Below are positions 22,808 through 36,744 of a stretch of DNA of 64,000 bases, piece by piece. Where the stretch lies: NCBI GenBank assembly GCA_950022655.1, contig OX465581.1, positions 27,127,300 through 27,191,299 of the forward strand. The letters are read 5' to 3'. Position 1 is the stretch's first letter, and each line of letters opens with the position of its first letter. Under the pieces are notes generated by a model. The model was not told the DNA's origin and ran no database searches. It saw nothing but the letters and a program-made list of their open reading frames with translations. This DNA is from Alentia gelatinosa (Eukaryota > Annelida > Polychaeta > Phyllodocida > Polynoidae). A program made the translations under genes and the position numbers.

Positions 22808-25800
22808 TTTATAAATGCTCACGTTACGTGAAACACCCCGGGCATTTACCCCTACATAGAATTCAAATCTGGGACCAAACGAAAGAAAAACACATCCATT
22901 TAATAGCCGCAATTGTAGATTCGTAAGTGCGTCGTTTTTTCACGGGAAATATTGATTCTATCCCCGTGTAATTTCAACATTATGAATATTATATTACCAC
23001 GCCAGAGCTGCTTAATCAGTTCTTTTGTTTGATTGAGACCAGATCCCCTATTGAAAGCAATGATACTACAATGGGTGCGACGCTAAAGATAGGGATGGGG
23101 TAATTTTGAGTGGGTGTGTGAAATAAATTGGTTTGGTGATTATTTGATGGTTGAGTTCATCGGCATTATAATAAGCTCAATAAGAAATGGCGTATCTCGT
23201 ACCAAAGGCTTCTTTTATCATTTAAAGGCTAACAGATGGCGGAATTTGTGGTAATGTACAGACAGGTCTGTACGTCCCTTATTATAGCGCTGATGAGAAT
23301 AAACTAGCTGGAATATTCAGATAAATCAAAGGTCCCCGTCTGAGATGATGGTGAAGTAATGTAAAACCTTTTGAATACAAGAATATTGGGTTACTGTAAT
23401 ATACTAATCTTGTACATTCCCATAACTCCACATTGCTAAAGTGTTCTAAATTGCTATGGAATGTTAAGCAGAGAAGTGAAATACAAAAGAAAATCAATCG
23501 CTCTTAATGATAGGTATTTAAAAGTAACGGAATTGATACTCTTCTAATTACATGGAGCAATGGTATTGTTAACTGGGCCTTCTCGTCATGGCAAGTCTAA
23601 AAGAATTTGATCTAAAAAGTGTTGCATACTAGAATAAAAATAAGTTTAAAAATAATTCTGTACATTGATATCTTATTCTAAAAGGACATTATAAGGTTTT
23701 AGTATACCATGGACTCTTCGGTGTCATGATTTACAAAGTTATCTATATACTATAACATTAAATGTACTAAAAGATAAAAATGTATTTTCTATAGAGATAC
23801 ATTTATCATATTTTCTACAAGAACTCATGTTAATCTGTTTCGACTGTGGACAGGTAATACGGATCGATTCTTCATCTTATTTCCCCTAGTACTGGCGATG
23901 GTCTCACCTATAGTTACGACAATGCGTTCTATGGGGACCGTGCCCGAATAAAACATAGTCCATTGTTATTACGTGATCTCTCAATCTGCACTTATCTTAG
24001 CTTGACGTCTCTATTTTCTAGCATGAAAAAAAGACTGGCAAACTCTTATCCCATTTTCCATGCACTGTTTCGACAGGGAACATTTAGAGGAATCACGACA
24101 GGGCGTGCAAACAATCGTCGTCTACGTCTTGATTTATGAATTCTCATTCACCTCACGCAATATCATAAATTGTGCCTTTCGATCTTCATCAGGCAAGGCC
24201 ACTTAAGATGTAAATCCAGACCACCCTCTAAAGAAATAAGAAAGAAAAAACTTTACGAAAAACACATAACATCCATTTGGTACTCCTAGAATGCGCGCCA
24301 AAAGCCAAAGCAGACGATATATAGCTCAATGGAATCCGGCAACGACAGGCACTGAATATTCATAAACAGCATTGGGACCGTCTCCCTCATTTCGCATTTT
24401 GCCATTCGCCCAGTTGGCTGATTAAGAGTTCCAGTGTTTAGAGAGGGCCTGGGATCTCTGCCAAGCATAACATTCGATGATTACACTGGCAGCACCTGAC
24501 CTTCTGCGTTATGCCGCACTAGTTTGTCCAAGGGTTGCTGTGGGCAAAATGTGAGATATTCATACGAGTAAGCAAAAAATCTTCTTAGTGGCATTCTCTT
24601 CACAGCAGCATTCCGTTGGTGTTTTCTTTCGACCGTAGAAGTATTTGCCGCCAGAAAGGTAATCACACGATATTCAAACGTATTTTGGGATCATCGTATT
24701 TCAAACACAAGAGCTTTAAATCATAACTAAAAAGGTCTCATGTAAGTAAAAATTAATCCCCATCGTACCACCAATGGTTGGGGATCATCAATTTTTCATC
24801 CAAGGAGATTTTTCATGTAGAAACCATTCTCGAGGGTCTCCAATTTCTGAAGGCTTTCTCCCGATACAATCGGAATAGAGGTGAATATAAGAACAGCACT
24901 CATGGCAGTCTTTAACGTAGGCACTTTCCTCGCTAAGAGTAACTCTACAAGTTTGAAATTCCTGAGTAGACTAATGTGATGTCTATTTCTTACACCTTTC
25001 TTCTTAGTATTTGCTATAGCAATGTTACCTATAGTAATGTAATATCGGATTACCCGCCTTCATTGCCTTAGTACTTTGATCTGCCACATTGAATGGAAGA
25101 AGTTTTTAAATAGAAGAAAAAAGCAAGACAATGCTCATGTAAACAGTTTGATAATGTGCGATGTGTGCACATTTATCCTTCCCGGTATTTAATGTGATTT
25201 TAAAGAATATAATTATGATTGTTCTGTCTTACATGAATATGTAAAAGCAAAGACGTGAATTGGGGAAACAAGAGGTGGTGAGAAGTTCTAGTACAATAAA
25301 GCGTTGTTGGTGTACCCATGGTTGACCCGGAACCTTTTTAAGAATTAGATGTACTCTGGGACCGACTGCCGGCAGGGGCGACCGCTATAACCCGGTTGTC
25401 AGGTTTCATTTTCCCAGGCGGTCGTGCGAACTACTGCGTGCCCATTACCCATCAGTGAGTAATACATTTCATCAGGGGTACGGACTACTCATCGCATCCT
25501 GCAGCCAGCGGCAGTTTAACGCTATAGATGTGAGCCGCCTCCTTGGTCGACCTGCCTTGCCCCGACCACTGACCGCAGCGGATCTCCCCTTCCCGGAGGC
25601 AATGACTGCGGCCGAATTGGAGGTCCGATAATGGTGGGATTGACACGAAAAACACAAGCTACGCCCGTCTTGACCTCTGTTTGACCTGCGAGGCCCTGAT
25701 GGAATTTGCAGACAAAGTAGGAGGTGGGGCTGTCAATTATCTCCAACTCTGACCCCTGGCACCGATCTGCGACGTGCAGTTAGATTAAAGTCTGTTTGGT

Positions 25801-26057
25801 TTGATCGCCAGCAGAGCGGCTCATCTGTAGGAAAGGTACGGGCACTCTGTGACTACATTTCTGTGTCACGTAGAGGTTTCTTTGCTGGAATGTATTGCCT
25901 TTGAAGCAAAAACAGATTTGCAACTCTGAAGAAGTAAGACTAAAATGTGCTGTGCATGGGAGTTGGAAGCAGAATTCGTGATCAATGTAACCAACATTGA
26001 AGATGTAAGTAAATAAAAAATACAGTTAATACAGTATGAGAAATTATTGGATTATTA
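22808..26057. other. No gene recognised; GC-rich patch 25350-25720
   Basis: AT-rich unique-looking sequence. A GC-richer patch at 25350-25720 has overlapping minus-strand frames (25472-25657, 25522-25746) without a domain. No transposon ends were recognised. Confidence 0.3.
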
Positions 26058-26073
26058 ATATATATATATATAT
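26058..26073. repeat. (TA)n microsatellite, short
   Basis: Eight TA units. Confidence 0.9.
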
Positions 26074-26258
26074 TGTAGTGAAAGGAGGCAGTCTCAGGGA
26101 ACGGAGGGGAGCGGAGAGCACCCGTGGTTACCGCATCAGTTACCTGGAAGATATCTGGAAAACAAACGTGAGGTGATAGCATGAGCACCTCGAACTCTGA
26201 GGTGAATAAACTATGAGTAGCTCATTGGCTTTAATTTATATTTACTTAAACAGGGTGT

Positions 26259-28100
<1,842 letters not shown>

Positions 28101-28134
28101 ACGATGCTATGTTGGACAGGCGGCCGTAAACCAC
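28101..28134 (+). repeat. Half copy of palindromic foldback E
   Basis: ACGATGCTATGTTGGACAGG followed by CGGCCGTAAACCACC matches one arm of the palindrome at 37349-37442. It directly abuts LTR-like copy C2. Confidence 0.5.
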
Positions 28135-28460
28135 CACTTATGGATCATCTCTATCCACAGGTTAAGGAGACATTGGACAATTACTGAAAGAGTATCACGA
28201 GGACTGATAGACTGTGAGTACATCTGCAGCCAAGAGGACCTACATCATATGAACTCCACAGAGGTGAATGCGATTGTATGTTGTTGAGAATTGTTACATA
28301 ACTGTACACTTTATTATTTAGAATGTATGTTATGAATAAATATCTGTGTACTTGTAATTGCCTTCTTTATTAACTATAGAAGATACTCCAAATTTTCTTT
28401 TCTTGTCACTATGTTAGCTAGTCTATAAGATTAGGCCTTGGCTACTACATGTACATATGT
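28133..28460 (+). repeat. LTR-like dispersed repeat, copy C2 (3' part)
   Basis: This aligns with C1 and C3 from ACTTATGGATCATCT through CAGGTTAAGGAGACATTGGA, GAACTCCACAGAGGTGAATG, TGTATGTTGTTGAGAATTG, GAATAAATATC (poly-A-type signal) to CTATGTTAGCTAGTCTATA. The upstream third with the TATA-like box is absent and replaced by a half foldback. The orientation is the same as the other two copies. Confidence 0.6.
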
Positions 28461-30265
28461 GACAAGGTGAGGGAGGTATGAGTGCGCGTTCAATGGTGAC
28501 GTCAGATGTGATGACGTGGAGAGTTGAAGCGCAATCGTGTAGATGGTACTAAGGTGGCCCTGTTCCCACGCTTAATTACACTCCTATAGTCGTTATAATT
28601 CATATATGACGTTTCAAAGAAAATATTTATTGTGCTTCGTAACCCGATGCAGACTGAGAGTTGTAGCACAGCAGGGTAGCCCTCGAGTGTAATGTCATCA
28701 TACCAAAACGATCGCAAGTTACTTACTCTGGACACCAATAGCGTTAGGAGTATTCAAATAAACATGTAATATGCTTACCATGTGCCCTAAGGTCAGAAAG
28801 TAGCATTTGGTAGTTGTTGAATGACTAGTCAGACATGTTCCTAGAATTTGTTAAAACGCCCAACCAAATATAGAAGAAAAGATTATTAATTTCCTATTCA
28901 ATTATAAAGCTCAACGAATCTTGTATAACACAAAACGTTTACGTCGGCTTCTTTCCTCAAATCACTATTGAAGAGAACCATTGTCTAGGTATAGTCCAAT
29001 AGCACTCCTTTGCCGTTTCACACAATGCGGCAAGCTCCGTTCGGCCGAATAGTGTTTTATGGCTGGAGTATATCTCAGGAAGTTCATTTAGATGCTGCGA
29101 GAAGAGGCCAAAAGGAATAACGTTATTGGCTTCATATGTGTACACTTTATAAAAGATTGATAAAGAGTATACAATTAGATTTTCTTGGGCCAATCCAATT
29201 CTATAGTTATGTTTTTAAAGCTGAATAATGAAAACAACAAACCACTGGTTTGTGAATATGTCACTGCACGAAACTAACCAGTTTATTCCTATATACGCCA
29301 TTGTGGAAGTGCATGTATCGGCTGAATATAGACTTGTTTTTATAAATATACGTATATATTTTGCGCCAGCGTAAGAGGTGTATACAAGACTGTTTCCTTT
29401 TGAATACGGACGCGTCATGACTGTATTTCAAACCTGGCGTATACGAGAGGAAATATACTCTGTGCGATATATATACGCCGGGCGTGATAAAAAAAGAAAG
29501 AAAAGGAATCGAGACCTACTGTCCCCAGCCTACCCCCCGCACTCCCCGGCGCCCCCCCCCCCCCCCCCCAATACCTCCGACACCCCAAATGTCTCTGTGT
29601 GCCTGGAGTCCTCCTCCCGCCTCTGACTCTGCCCCCGCCTTGTTAGAAATAGTGTAAATGCAGCCGCCTCCCTCACAGCCGCCCTTGCAGCCACCCTCCC
29701 TGTGCGCCTCCGACTCCGACCCCGACCCTGAGTACCCGCCCGCTTGTGTTGGTAGAGAGATATAGGTGGTGTCAGTGTGAAACCCTCACCGCCACCAAGT
29801 AGCCAGGAGGGGGCTGGGCAGCCGGGGAACAGGGCTTCACTGAGGCGGCGATGCGGTGTGGTCTTCAATGTCTATAGTTTTAACTTCTTAAAGGCTTATA
29901 AAGCCTTACATCCACAACCCTACAGGAGAGTGGTGTTTGAAAGTATAGTCTATTAAAAAAACATTTAAAAAGCCAAAGAATGCGGGGTGTATTATATGTA
30001 ATTAATGAAGAGATAATAAATAGGGTTTTAGAATAATTTTATAATCAGAATTGATAATAAACATTGGATTTTCCATATACCAAGGATTTAATGTCTGTTG
30101 GCAAATGAGATATACTATAATAGTGTCCCCAAGTGGCAGAGATCGGAACCTTTGGATACATGACACAAACTATGTTGGCCTATATACGCTAATAGATAAG
30201 GCGTATACACATGGGGAATAGGACGACCTTGTACAAGCAAAAGCATACCTATCTGTATATGCCGG

Positions 30266-30269
<4 letters not shown>
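28461..30269. other. No gene recognised; poly-C at 29552-29569
   Basis: AT-rich sequence with a palindromic TGACGTCA at 28497-28504, an 18-C run at 29552-29569 and a GC-rich patch to about 29860 with a glycine/arginine-rich minus-strand frame lacking a domain. Confidence 0.3.

Positions 30270-30317
<48 letters not shown>
30270..30317. repeat. (TA)n microsatellite
   Basis: About 24 uninterrupted TA units. Confidence 0.97.
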
Positions 30318-30320
<3 letters not shown>

Positions 30321-30954
30321 AAATGGTGGTTCTTATGCAGTGTGTGGCCTTGTGCTTCACCTCGTAGTTGATGACGCAATACACTTTAAATCAATCGTGT
30401 ATTACTACGGATAAACTCCACGTACTAATATGAACATTAGTTGCCTAATAAAGCTCCTATATGACTGTTTTACCCAGTGCACTTTATATTCACTGTCACT
30501 ATCTGAGCAGATTGTTTTTTTAAAGCTAGGTACGGAGAAAGACTAAACCAGTATATTGAAATATCTTCAAAGCCTTTCAGATGTTTCTCGACTGACTTGA
30601 CGTGATAATTAAAGAAACTATTACTATTGACAAAGTTTGGGAGCAATGATCAAATGAGATTTATTACGGGAATCCACGATGGCCAGATCCCCTAGAACCT
30701 CAGTAGTGCTAATACAAACAACGGGTCACATGTGCACGGAGATACTCACAATGAATGAGATCAGTACTTACGAGAACAACAGGAGTGAGAATGTCGCACA
30801 GACAGAGAGCCACATTCCGTAACAGCTATAACAGCAGAATTAACAGCGCAGGCCTTTACCATTTTGTTCCGATATACAGATCATCACTCACCTGTAGATG
30901 CCCACATACTTAACACGCTTATCCGGCTTAACAGCTACAACCAACCATGGCAGC
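30318..30954. other. No gene recognised; possible leader of the YR element
   Basis: AT-rich. The part just before 30955 may be the 5' leader or terminal repeat of the following YR retroelement, but no direct repeat was identified. Confidence 0.3.
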
Positions 30955-31860
30955 ATGGCTGAAAAATGGGACGAGGCCGACCATCATCTAGCCTCAGCGT
31001 TCGATTTTCAGCATGGGCCAAAGCTTCTGGATTGAAAAGAAAGATTAAAGAAATAATGAACAGTGATGAGTATACAGATTACGAGGTTCTGTTGATCATG
31101 ACAGAGCAAGATGTGAAAGAGATGGCGATCGCACCAGGACAGGCAAGAAGACTTCAACAAGGGTTGATAAAGCGTGGTAATCCCAACCTCACCGAATTTT
31201 CACCTGACAAGATACAAAGTAGTGAAGACAAACCACCCAAGAAGCAGAACAGTGGGTGTGATAATACCCTGCTCAATGCAGCAGCAGGGTTGAAGAAAGT
31301 TATCTAGACCCGACAGGAGCAGTAAGACAGCCAGGGCAGCGAGGTCCACGTGAACGGATATGGAGTAGGACCGAGGGGGGAAGACAGTGGCTATGACCCG
31401 GTGGCTCTGCTTATGATACATTCTTGTGGCAAGAACGTGCTGAAGGTCATGGATTACATGCTAGAACATGTGTACCTGTGAATTTTGAAAAAGAAGAAAT
31501 TCACCGAGGATGAGGACAGGAGCATAGTCTTGTCTCAAGATGAGCAGGCATCAGTACATATATATCACAGTCAGAGATGGGAGCAGCAAGCACTCAGGTA
31601 CTTTATCAGCTGCTTCAGTCAGGTGACCTCGGGTATAGGTGGGGAGACAAAGTTATCCCTAGCCCCAAAACATACTCAACAACATCAACAGAAACAGCAT
31701 TACAACAGCAGCGGCAACGAGGACAGGCATGGTAATAATCAGCAACATGGTAAAGGACACAAACAGAAGAAAATGCAGGACCCAGACAAAATGTGCAGGA
31801 TCTTTGGAAAGAGAGTGCTCATACAAGGACAAGTGCAAATACCGCCGCAAAACGGCATAG
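30955..31860 (+). pseudogene. YR retroelement gag-like gene, broken
   Basis: The frame 30966-31307 (113 codons) has a SAM-like fold signature: a W (in FSAWAKASG), a leucine/lysine helix, DYEVLLIMTEQDVKEM and a glycine turn before RLQQGL. An ATG at 30955 starts a second, overlapping frame (MAEKWDEADHH), suggesting an early frameshift. Further on, the 31485-31937 frame carries a glutamine/histidine-rich stretch. Near 31795-31840 a CCCH zinc finger is split between two frames: MCRIFGKR in one, then ECSYKDKCKY in the next. Gag proteins with a C-terminal CCCH finger are usual in DIRS/Ngaro elements. RT and YR remnants follow directly. Stops and frameshifts show it is dead. Confidence 0.7.
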
Positions 31861-31935
31861 GATACGGCAGGACATACTTGAGCCAGAGACGGGGCTCTGA
31901 TACCATAGGTTTGGGAACAGAGGAGAGCAGAGGAT

Positions 31936-32195
31936 GACAAGGATAAAGGATATCTCCTAGACAGGATCAAAAATGGTTTCTGCATTTCAAACTTGGACAC
32001 TTCAGGAGGACATGCGGAGCAACGAAAATATAAATCTCCAACAAACGTGGAGAATAGGACAGCAGAACTACAACAGATTCAGGAGGAGATTGACAACAAC
32101 AGGTATGTGATCTACCTGAAACCTGACCAAAGATCATTTCGGCTTTAGGGGCAGTACCCAAATCTTCTGGTGGAAACAGGTTAATTCATGACCTT
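31936..32195 (+). pseudogene. DIRS-type RT, N-terminal remnant only
   Basis: From 31936 one frame reads LLDRIKNGFCISNLDTS, KYKSPTNVEN, IQEEIDNNRYVIYL, the usual lead-in of DIRS/Ngaro RTs, then meets a stop at 32146. One frame over, ISALGAVPKSSGG and RLIHD (32136-32192) give the first RT motif block. After this the palm domain with its YLDD box and the RNase H are absent. Within about 45 bases the sequence moves to tyrosine-recombinase similarity. The related position in the element at the right end of the window is LGAVYKSNGKLRPITD. Confidence 0.75.
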
Positions 32196-32227
32196 CATCA
32201 GTGTGATTGATGAGTGTACAGAGGTTT

Positions 32228-32520
32228 TAGAAAATAATGCTTTTGCCCTCAATACTTACAAGGCATAAGAGTCACATAAGCAGATTTATGTAGCCTTTTG
32301 CAATAACTACGGACTATGCTCAGTGCTAGCCCCTACGGTCGTGCTTATTAGGTATGCGGCTTACCTATCATCGAAATCGAAGTTTCTTATCTCCACAAGG
32401 AACGGGGTTTGCAAGACCCATCAAAAGATAATTACAACCTACATCTTGTGACTAAAGGAGCTAGGAGGACATTGGGCGAAGGAGGGAGTATAGGAGTGTG
32501 GGGAGACACCTTGGGCATGT
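32228..32520 (+). pseudogene. Tyrosine recombinase, N-terminal remnant
   Basis: From about 32236 a frame reads NAFALNTYKA(stop)ES, VAFCNNYGLCSV and YAAYLSSKS, followed after a frameshift by SYLHKERGLQDPSKDNYNLH and KGARRTLGEGG (32385-32500). This is the pattern of the N-terminal core-binding domain of YR-retroelement recombinases: T-Y, a short FC..YG.C box, RYAAYL, and the HLHKE.G..DPS.DN..L..V.KGARR block. The C-terminal catalytic domain (R-H-R-Y) is not recognisable downstream. It supports classing the whole 30.95-32.5 kb unit as a YR retroelement. Confidence 0.7.
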
Positions 32521-32529
32521 GTTCTTGCA

Positions 32530-34890
32530 TGCATAACAAAGACAAAAGACTCGCTTCATGATAGAATTAATTTAGTTTGTCTATATTTACACATTACCAT
32601 TAAGATATGTAACCAACATTACTGATATTGATATAACCAAAGATTATTGATATTGTATGTCTCTCATACTAGCGCTGTGCACGTCTTACCTAATAATAAA
32701 GCAACTATTTCTCCAACTCCGGCCTCCTTATCTAAATCCCTTATAATTACGACTTAAGTAGCTGTGGAACATAACAATAGTGTGTTCGGCCAGACTTATC
32801 AAGTCCGACAAATTAAGCCGGTTGATATACTGCCCATGACCTTCATCAATGCCCATGTGGAATATAATGATAATTAGTTAGCTGCCATGTATAAAATAAA
32901 CTTTCGCTTTTGTAAAAAAAGTAGCTGGTTTTACATCTTAAATTACTAATGTCATCGATCACCAGCTTTTGTGGTGTGGCGTAGAGAGCAAACTTTCAAA
33001 AGCAAGTTTAGACTGATGTCAGAGCACGGTGAGTTATTTGTAAATCCTTGACAGTGACATTTAAACAAAAAATGTACAGACTCGACACAATATATCAAAT
33101 CTGCCAGAGGCGACTTGTTACCCTCAGTCAGCCAGCTAATGTACCGCGACTGGTACATGTCATAGAAATAGGAACACTGCACGGTATAATTTCTGTTAAA
33201 CTGTAATACCTTATTCCTTGTCAGTTATGTTCCAATTTCATCATTTCAACATTGAGATGAGACGGTACATTTCAGCTTAAAACGTCCCTTTCTTTCATTA
33301 ATCAGTAGCAGTTATGGAAATTCAGATTTGCTTTCTCTTACCAATATTTTCCATCTGCAACTTACCAAGTTAAAATACGAGAGAATCCCGCCATATAGGC
33401 GGTGACAGTAAGCGACCCGACTATAGTGGGCTCCTTAATTATATCTTTTGTATATGTAATGGTATTGCGGCCTCTCGCTTTCTTACTAATGTTTGGAATT
33501 AAGGGAAGATAATAGTGCACACAGGGAGGCTTGTAAATAAGCAATCAGAATCAGGCATGAAAGCAAAGAGGGGGACCCTGTATGTGTGTCCCCCTGGGAA
33601 ATTCATAAAGACAATAAACAGATAAACATAAAAGGCCATATAAGCTACTCCTTGTATGCGCTCAAATTAGATCACCATATAGAGGGTTTTATCCATGTCA
33701 AGCATATAATTACGTTCCTGTTCCCCATTTAGATTCATTATCTTCAAAGCCCAGTCGGCAAAGCACTAACTTGTTATGCATTCTCATTGTGCGCAGTTTA
33801 CCGAGCAGATGGACTGCCGAGTTGGGAACAGTAAGCTTGTGTAGTGAGTTACTGTGAGCAGGTTCACAGGGGCGCGTGCCTCTCAGCTGATCCGGTCCAC
33901 GCTCTCTGGACCATGAAATGAACTGGTCTGAATAATTTTCTATGGGCTACTCTATCCGCCGGAGTATGAGTTACATCATGAGGCCTCCGAGCAGCTCGCA
34001 GCAGCTGCCCTGATTTGAGAGACACAAAGCTGATACGATGGCGACCCATCCATACCCCACCCCAAGTGGTGGACTTTGGGGATTCGCTTAGGTTTGTAGC
34101 AAATCACCATTATTAGAATGATTGTTGAAATTTTAGTTGTATACATATAGAGATTTTATAGTTGATTATTGTCATTCCGCTCGCAAATGAACCTTCATGA
34201 TTGGAGATCGCTTAGGACAACGCGAATTATATTCATGAATGGTTTTATTCTAATTAAGGATTATTTTACAATCATTCTGTCACATGTAGACCATCTTCTT
34301 GAAGGAACAAGAATGTAGATTTTCTAAAGCCGAAAGTAAATAACATTAACTAAATATGGTGCTATTTCGATTCAGAATGAGGTTGCAACCTTTCCCTTCA
34401 TTTGGACATATGATCTACCCAATGAAAACTATCATGCTATGAGCTTCCATGGTTGAAGGTCAAAATAATTGTAGAAATGATTCATGGGTTCTCTAAAGGA
34501 TGACAAAAACTTTATATCCGCCCTATAGTCCAAATGTAATGGACCAGTGAATGTCGAGCCATTTGGGAGGATCTAGAGGATGTTCCGTAAACCTATAGAG
34601 ATCCAGGATCAATGACAATTGGGGACCGACCAGTCTGAGTTCGTTTAGTCTTCACCAATGATATCCAAATGTAGCGACTCAAGGGAGCTAACTGTCCAAG
34701 AATCTACGTGTTTATCGTCACAGGGAGACCACTGCGGGCCTGACATCGGACACACGAGTCTTGGGAACGAAAGCCTTCCGATACCATAGCACTGTAACAG
34801 AATACACGAGCAATACTTCTTCGTGCGAGTATAACCATAAATAAGACGAGAGGCGCGACGGCAGTTTAGACAATTTATTCAATGTGAAAA
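32530..34890. other. No feature recognised
   Basis: AT-rich. The 3' end of the decayed YR element may extend to about 32700, where AATAATAAAG could be its poly-A signal. A small hairpin AGGGGGAC...GTCCCCCT lies at about 33570-33592. There is otherwise no gene or repeat that I can name. Confidence 0.3.
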
Positions 34891-34894
34891 TTTG

Positions 34895-34954
34895 ACATGT
34901 AGTATAACAGGGTATACTTTAGAAACATGTAGTATAATAAGGTATACTTTAACA
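34895..34954. repeat. 30-bp tandem duplication
   Basis: Two 30-bp units beginning ACATGTAGTATAA and ending GGTATACTTTA start at 34895 and 34925 with two or three differences. Confidence 0.85.
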
Positions 34955-35018
34955 CCTGAGTAGTTCAAGACGTAAGAAACACTAGTCCAGATTTTAGCCA
35001 CTGGAGGAACGACAGTCA

Positions 35019-35190
35019 ATGAAAAAGTTTGGTGTGGGTGGGCGGGTCAAAGATCCTTTCAAGTCCTGCGCCGCGCGTGCTGGCGTGACGTCAGAGGCAC
35101 ACGTCATAGATGTTGAGTCCCGGTCGCGCCAAGAGGTGGCGCTACGCACTTTACCCGGTTTTGCCGCCGCGCCCTCGCTGACTTATACTC
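35019..35190. promoter_or_regulatory. GC-rich patch with CRE-like and CTCF-like motifs
   Basis: TGACGTCA (35086-35093) is a full CREB/ATF palindrome. CCAAGAGGTGGCGCT (35129-35143) matches the CTCF core consensus (CCASYAGRKGGCRS) at 12 of 14 positions. Both are in a GC-rich patch surrounded by AT-rich DNA. An open frame (35019-35216) has no domain. Function is inferred from motifs only. Confidence 0.25.
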
Positions 35191-35219
35191 GTATACTCGT
35201 CCTAACATATCGATAACTT

Positions 35220-35680
35220 TTATTTGAAGTATTCATGTTCAACTTAATATTATTACTTCGATTTCCTTGATTGAATGAATGCATTTATTCTGACATTTAA
35301 GAATCTCAGATTACTCTGCGCAAGAACTATGAGACTAATATTGATGATAATTGATGTTACAATTATGTTACCACATCAACTCACTTTGAACCAAATTGAG
35401 AAATATCAAAAGTGCGCAAGTATCTTAAAATGGGCTACATTCGTGTCATAATGTCCTCTCGCAAACCACAGTACTTTGCACGTGTGGGATATTACTTGAC
35501 CCTTTACACACACAGGTGTCTGTAGTAGAACCCTGTTGCCCAGGACGGCCACTAGAGACGGGTATAATGCTAGGGAACGGGCGGAGGTGGGATCGGAATG
35601 TATTGGACCAATAGTTTCCCTGCGTATTTTTTACGTACGACGACAGTAAGCCAGTTTCCGTATATTATGGACGTCATATC
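35220..35680. other. No feature recognised
   Basis: AT-rich unique-looking sequence. Confidence 0.3.
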
Positions 35681-35681
35681 G

Positions 35682-35828
35682 TAAAACTGGATGAGGTTTA
35701 ATCTTGTCCACCGTATTCCACGACTGGAGTTTAGCAAAGTGACTTCATGAGGCGAAGCCGAGTGAAGTCCGGAGCCAAAACTTCAGGAGTGGAATGCGGT
35801 GGCCAAGATTAAAACGAATCAGGTTTTG
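35682..35828. mobile_element. Foldback F2 with GGCTTCGC loop
   Basis: The arms are about 35682-35740 and 35774-35828, containing GTTTAATCTTGTCCACCG against its imperfect inverse, then CGTATTCCAC against GTGGAATGCG. An inner stem GACTTCA/TGAAGTC (35741-35747, 35763-35769) closes a loop TGAGGCGAAGCCGAG, whose complement reads CTCGGCTTCGCCTCA. The loop matches foldbacks F1 and F3; the stem does not. It ends only three bases before MITE copy 2 of the TTATCCTACCC family. Confidence 0.7.
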
Positions 35829-35831
35829 ATT

Positions 35832-35980
35832 TTATCCTACCCTATCTCCTCGATTTTGGAATATTACGTGATAACAATGCTGTACGCCACTAGTGGCATA
35901 TAAAACTCCGTATGCCAGTCAGCGTGGCATACGGAAACCCAATGTTAAGCCTATGGGATTTTACATTAGGGGTAGGATAA
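35832..35980. mobile_element. Small MITE, TTATCCTACCC family, copy 2
   Basis: 149 bp with ends TTATCCTACCC (35832-35842) and GGGTAGGATAA (35970-35980). It has the central palindrome TACGCCACTAGTGGCATA and a second hairpin CCGTATGCCA...TGGCATACGG. No exact target duplication is seen at this copy. Confidence 0.65.
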
Positions 35981-36744
35981 AGGTAGGTACTTAACGTGGG
36001 TCATGTTCGCTGCTCTGCTGTTCCAACAACCTTGTCGTTGGCTAAGGATGGCCAGAGAGAAGGCTTCTTCTTGCGAGGATTAGCTTGACACAGGAGAAGA
36101 CCATAGGTCATATTCTTTGAAAAAGTGTTAACCTTTTCGAGGTAAATGTACCAGGAAAGTTGTTATTACATGTCTCTACTTTCCATCGCCAACGCATACC
36201 TCGGGAGGTAAATGGATCCGTAAACTTTGAGTAGAGCCTTTGGCACAGGATATGGTTGCTTTCATAGATTACTTGCTATGTGCTTACCTATATCGGGCAA
36301 ACAGGGAAATTTTCCTGAAGTCTTTATATTATTTCATTCACCTGTTAATGTCTTTTTTTATTGATTTTATTTCATTCTTTTGTAAACAGATCTTCCGTGA
36401 AACAAAGTTTTTCCTAAAATTAGATTATTTTTCTTTGCAAAATCATGTATAGCCCTATATTATGAATAAAGAAAGTATATCACCTCATATAATTCTTAAC
36501 AGGCTATTGAAAGGTGGTTGTTCATAAAGATATTTGCTTAAACCACTAGTTAATCTGACTAATCTCATAAGAAGGCACTTTATTTCTATCGACTCGGATA
36601 TAGAGAAAATGTGGAATGATTGATGGAATTTGCAATTACAAGGCGTCAACTGGCAATCATAGGAATATGTTTGTGACCAAACAAGATAAGACAGTACTTT
36701 AGTTTGATCTTCGCAAATATGTTGACACAAATATGGGCGGTATA
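35981..36744. other. No gene recognised
   Basis: AT-rich. A minus-strand frame (36485-36907) runs into the next repeat and shows no domain. Confidence 0.3.

Noticed and set aside
29530..29868. Glycine/arginine-rich minus-strand frame
   Set aside because: Driven by the poly-C tract and GC-rich composition.
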